A DNA stretch of 32,470 nucleotides from Pseudomonadota bacterium (lineage in GTDB: Bacteria > Pseudomonadota > Alphaproteobacteria > Reyranellales > Reyranellaceae): assembly GCA_020160955.1 (NCBI GenBank), contig JAIUOX010000049.1, positions 1-32,470 on the forward strand. The letters run 5' to 3'. Below, one piece after another: positions 29,617-32,470 of the stretch. The notes under the pieces are model-generated. The model was not told where the DNA came from, made no database searches, and saw only the letters and a program-made list of their open reading frames with translations. Each line of letters starts with the position of its first letter. Position 1 is the stretch's first letter. Both the position numbers and the translations under genes were made by a program.

Positions 29617-32470
29617 TGCGTGCGCTGAGAGTTTCCCTCTACGCGGTCGGTGGCCTGCTGGCGGTGCTGCTGGCGCTGTTCGTCGCGCTGCAGACATCGC
29701 CGGTCCAGCGGCTGGTGGCGCGCCTGGTGTCGAGCGCGGCGTCCGGCCCCGAGGGCGGCCTCGAGATCCGCGACCTCGGCGGCTTCTTCCCGACCGACCT
29801 GGCGGTCGGACGCATCGCTTATGCCGACCGGCAGGGAACGTGGCTGACCGTCGAGGACGCGCGCCTGCGCTGGTCCATCCTGCCCTTGCTGCGCGGGCAG
29901 CTGCGCATCGACGAACTGACGGCGCGCCGCGTGTCGGTGCTGCGGTCCCCGGTACCGTCCGCGGCGGCGTCGCCGTCACCGGCCCCGGCGTCGGGCGGCG
30001 GCATCGGGCTGCCGGTCGGCATCGACCTGCGAGTCCTCGAGATCGCCGACCTCCAGCTCGGCAAGGACCTCGTGGGCGCGGAGTCGCGGTGGACGCTGTC
30101 GGGGGCGGCCACGGTGCCGTCCAGCCTGGCCGAGGGCACCCTGCGACTGTCGGGCCGGCGGACCGACGGGCCGGTGGGAACGCTGGCGGCCGACATGCGC
30201 TTCGACCTGCAGCGGCCCTGGATCGACGGTGAGGTGACGGTCAGCGAGGGACCCAACGGGCTGGTGGCGGTCCTGCTGGAGCGGCGCGACCTCGGCGGCT
30301 TCGCGCTGCGCGTCCAGGCCAAGGGGGACGCGCGCGCCGGGACGGCGCAGGTCAAGGTCTCGGCCGACGACGCCGTGACGGCCAATGGCACGCTCGACTG
30401 GCAGCCGCGCGAGGGGGCGACGGCGGCGACGCTGCGGTTCGAGGGAGCGGGCCCCGGCCTGCCGGCCGGCCCGGTGGCCGATGCGCTGCGCCAGCCGATC
30501 CGGGTCGAGGCCGACGCGGTGCTGGGCGACCGCCGGATCGACCTCGTGAAGGCGAGCGTGACATCCGGGCCGCAGACCATCGAGGCCACCGCCAGCTACG
30601 ATCGCGCGGCCGATCGGCTGGTGGGTTCGGTGACCGCCCGGTCGCCGGAGCCCGCGGCGCTCGCGGGCCTGGCGTCAGGCGTGGCGTGGCGGGGACTGCG
30701 CCTCGACCTCAAGGCCGACCTTGCCGACGTCACGCGCACGGCGCGCGGAACCGTCGACCTGACGGGGCGCGTCGAGGAGATTTCCGGCGCGGCTCTCGAT
30801 CCGCGATTGCCGAAACCCGGCGCGCTCGATCTGCGGACGAGCGTGCGCCTGGACGACGGCAAGATCACCATCGGCGCCCTCGATGTCCGCTCCGCCGTCG
30901 CGACGGTTTCCGGAAGCGGGTCCTACGTCACGGCGACCGGGACCGGCGAGGGCAAGGCCCACCTGGACGTGCCCGACCTCTCGGCTTTCTCCGCCGTGGC
31001 CGGGCGGCGGCTGGCGGGAACGGCCGCGCTCGACGTCATGGCGTCGGGCGACAGGCAGGGCGCGCGGGCGTCCTGGCAGGCCACCCTCAACGGTTTCCAG
31101 GTCGAAGGCGTCTCGGCCGAGGCGCTGCGCGAGGCCATCACCCTGTCGGGGAACGCATCGGTGCAGGCGGGCGGCGCGTGGCGCCTCACAGACGCCCGGA
31201 TCGCGAGCGCGGCCGGACAGGCGACGCTTTCGGGGCAGGGTACCGGGAACGATGGCACGCTCGACCTCGCCGTCGACCTGCCGACGCTGTCGGTCCTCGA
31301 CGCTTCGCTGGCCGGCGCGGGGCGCGTGGCCGGCCGCGTGACGCGCGCGAACGGTCGGACGGAAGCCAAGCTCGACGGCACGCTGAGCGGCCTCGCGCGC
31401 GGGCCCGTGGTGTCGCGTACCCTGACGCTGTCGGCGGCGGCGGGAATGGATCCGTCCGGCGCGGCCAGCGGCACGCTCACCCTCGGCGGAGACCTCGCCG
31501 AGCAGCCGGTGTCGCTGGACGGTCGCTTTTCCGTCGATGCCTCGGGCGGCGTGCGGGTACCGAGCTTCCAGGGCAAATGGGCGAGCGCGGTGCTGGATGT
31601 CCGCGACTTCGCGATCGCCGGGGAACGCGCCACCGGCCAGGCCCGGCTCAAGGTGGGCCGGCTGGAGGATGCCTCGGCGCTGAGCGGCACGCCGCTGGCC
31701 GGCGCCCTCGACGTCGAGATCGCCGCCGATCCCGCGGCGGCCGGCGAAGCCCTGACCGTGCGCGCCGACGGCACCGGGCTGCGCGCCGGCACGATCGCGG
31801 TCTCGGGTCTCGAGGTGCGCGCCACCGTCGAGCGGCCGGGTCCCGACCTGGCGCTCGATGCCACGCTGGCGGCCAACGGACTGGCCGGCGCGGCCGATCT
31901 TTCCAGCGTCAAGGTGACCGCCAAGGGCAGCCTGCAGGACATGGCGCTCGCCGTGCAGGCGGGCGGTCGCGAGACCCGCGCCACGATCGACGCGACGCTG
32001 CGCAAGCCCGAGTTCTACACGACGCTCTTCGAGTACGGCCGCGAGTGGTTCTCGGTGCCGCTCACGCCGTCGACGGCCGACGCTCCCGAGTACGGGCCAC
32101 AGATGCAGCGCAGCCTGCAGCGCTGTCCCCCCACGTCAGTGCACGCCGGCAAGTGGGCCTACGCGCGCGACGACTGGGACGGCTTCTCGGCCGACGGCAG
32201 GCCGCGCGTCTGCAGCAACGTGACGCGTGATGGAGGCGTGCCCGAAGAGACGACCCTCGAGCCGTGGTTCGCGCCCGGCACCATGGTGACGCTGGTGGGC
32301 TCGGCGGCAAACACCCGCGACGCGGGCCCGCACGGAGACTGCAACCTGGGTCCGAACGGCTCCTGCGGCTGCGGCCCCAACGCGGTGAACTGCCACGCCG
32401 ACTACCAGCAGTACTCGGGCTGGGAGGACTACGTCAGCTGGAACGAGAACGGTCAGCGCCGCCAGCTCGC
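29616..32470 (+). CDS. tamB: TamB translocation/assembly protein, C-terminus cut and tail doubtful
   Basis: The frame is open from ATG 29616 to the right edge (951 codons). An N-terminal membrane anchor (about 4-26) is followed by the TamB start (LEIRDLGGFFPTDLAVGRIA; YADRQGTWLTVEDARLRWSI) and then long repetitive beta-rich AsmA/TamB-type sequence to about residue 795. TamB forms a lipid-conducting beta-groove from inner membrane to TamA. The C-terminal DUF490 domain would lie beyond the window. From about residue 796 (base 32001) the protein changes: six Cys appear in about 155 residues after none in the first 795, Trp becomes frequent, and beta-repeat character is lost. I take residues 1-795 as TamB with confidence, and the remainder as not belonging to TamB. 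Confidence 0.88.
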   Translation, partial: MRALRVSLYAVGGLLAVLLALFVALQTSPVQRLVARLVSSAASGPEGGLEIRDLGGFFPTDLAVGRIAYADRQGTWLTVEDARLRWSILPLLRGQLRIDELTARRVSVLRSPVPSAAASPSPAPASGGGIGLPVGIDLRVLEIADLQLGKDLVGAESRWTLSGAATVPSSLAEGTLRLSGRRTDGPVGTLAADMRFDLQRPWIDGEVTVSEGPNGLVAVLLERRDLGGFALRVQAKGDARAGTAQVKVSADDAVTANGTLDWQPREGATAATLRFEGAGPGLPAGPVADALRQPIRVEADAVLGDRRIDLVKASVTSGPQTIEATASYDRAADRLVGSVTARSPEPAALAGLASGVAWRGLRLDLKADLADVTRTARGTVDLTGRVEEISGAALDPRLPKPGALDLRTSVRLDDGKITIGALDVRSAVATVSGSGSYVTATGTGEGKAHLDVPDLSAFSAVAGRRLAGTAALDVMASGDRQGARASWQATLNGFQVEGVSAEALREAITLSGNASVQAGGAWRLTDARIASAAGQATLSGQGTGNDGTLDLAVDLPTLSVLDASLAGAGRVAGRVTRANGRTEAKLDGTLSGLARGPVVSRTLTLSAAAGMDPSGAASGTLTLGGDLAEQPVSLDGRFSVDASGGVRVPSFQGKWASAVLDVRDFAIAGERATGQARLKVGRLEDASALSGTPLAGALDVEIAADPAAAGEALTVRADGTGLRAGTIAVSGLEVRATVERPGPDLALDATLAANGLAGAADLSSVKVTAKGSLQDMALAVQAGGRETRATIDATLRKPEFYTTLFEYGREWFSVPLTPSTADAPEYGPQMQRSLQRCPPTSVHAGKWAYARDDWDGFSADGRPRVCSNVTRDGGVPEETTLEPWFAPGTMVTLVGSAANTRDAGPHGDCNLGPNGSCGCGPNAVNCHADYQQYSGWEDYVSWNENGQRRQL
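32001..32470 (+). other. Non-TamB tail in the tamB frame, possible chimeric join
   Basis: The reading frame continues without a stop, but the product (starting RKPEFYTTLFEYGREWF) holds six Cys, including S-C-G-C-G-P-N-x-x-x-C, and six Trp. It looks like a secreted Cys-containing protein of the kind seen in Myxococcota/Planctomycetota rather than a periplasmic beta-groove; I cannot name the family. It is at the very end of the sequence, where assembly errors collect. A true insertion or fusion is the alternative. Confidence 0.5.

Overview
The window is a GC-rich (by eye close to 69%) bacterial segment with dense genes, short intergenic gaps and strong G/C preference at third codon positions. 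The gene families present (DUF3141, DUF1194, Bug-type receptors, a fused acyl-CoA synthetase/GNAT protein, TamA-TamB, a divergent polysaccharide deacetylase) point to an alphaproteobacterium. A Rhodospirillales/Reyranella-like or Hyphomicrobiales soil organism is my best guess, not a proven assignment. No rRNA, tRNA, CRISPR array, insertion sequence or prophage was seen. No stretch longer than 300 bases lacks a gene. Both ends cut through genes.

Layout. (a) 1-2349, minus: a DUF3141 protein related to polyhydroxyalkanoate synthases, followed by the start of a phosphate acetyl/butyryltransferase. (b) 2350-3234: a perfect FNR/FixK-type palindrome sits between this operon and a small Tat-exported two-repeat protein of unknown function, which ends in a strong terminator. 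(c) 3233-6361: an Emr-type efflux system split over a divergent promoter, with an EmrB-like MFS pump to the left and marR plus an EmrA-like adaptor to the right, and a palindromic operator in the 31-base gap. (d) 6358-10478, minus: a compact operon of a periplasmic binding protein, an Asp-box beta-propeller protein and a Tat-exported sulfatase. (e) 10569-14610: dienelactone hydrolase, a VOC-family protein, a small cytochrome c with a near-perfect FNR-type site upstream, a Crp/Fnr regulator, a DUF1194 protein and a TrpG/PabA amidotransferase.

(f) 14646-26799, all plus: an EamA transporter, a fused ADP-forming acyl-CoA synthetase/GNAT acetyltransferase, a membrane-anchored divergent polysaccharide deacetylase, a cytosolic gamma-glutamyltransferase-like protein, a possible 61-residue protein, and a tight catabolic-looking run of Bug receptor, glutathione transferase, two tandem acyl-CoA dehydrogenases and an aldo/keto reductase. 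(g) 26796-27674, minus: a TauD/TfdA dioxygenase. (h) 27754-32470, plus: TamA then TamB, the outer-membrane translocation and assembly module.

Points that stand out are two oxygen-response-type (FNR/FixK) sites, one before the DUF3141/phosphotransacetylase operon and one before a cytochrome c; the uncharacterised Tat-exported duplicated-domain protein sharing the first site; the binding protein/beta-propeller/sulfatase operon; and an abrupt change of protein character inside the TamB reading frame near base 32001. That last change looks like a chimeric join at the end of the sequence rather than a natural fusion. I did not find a clearly new defence, mobile or biosynthetic system.
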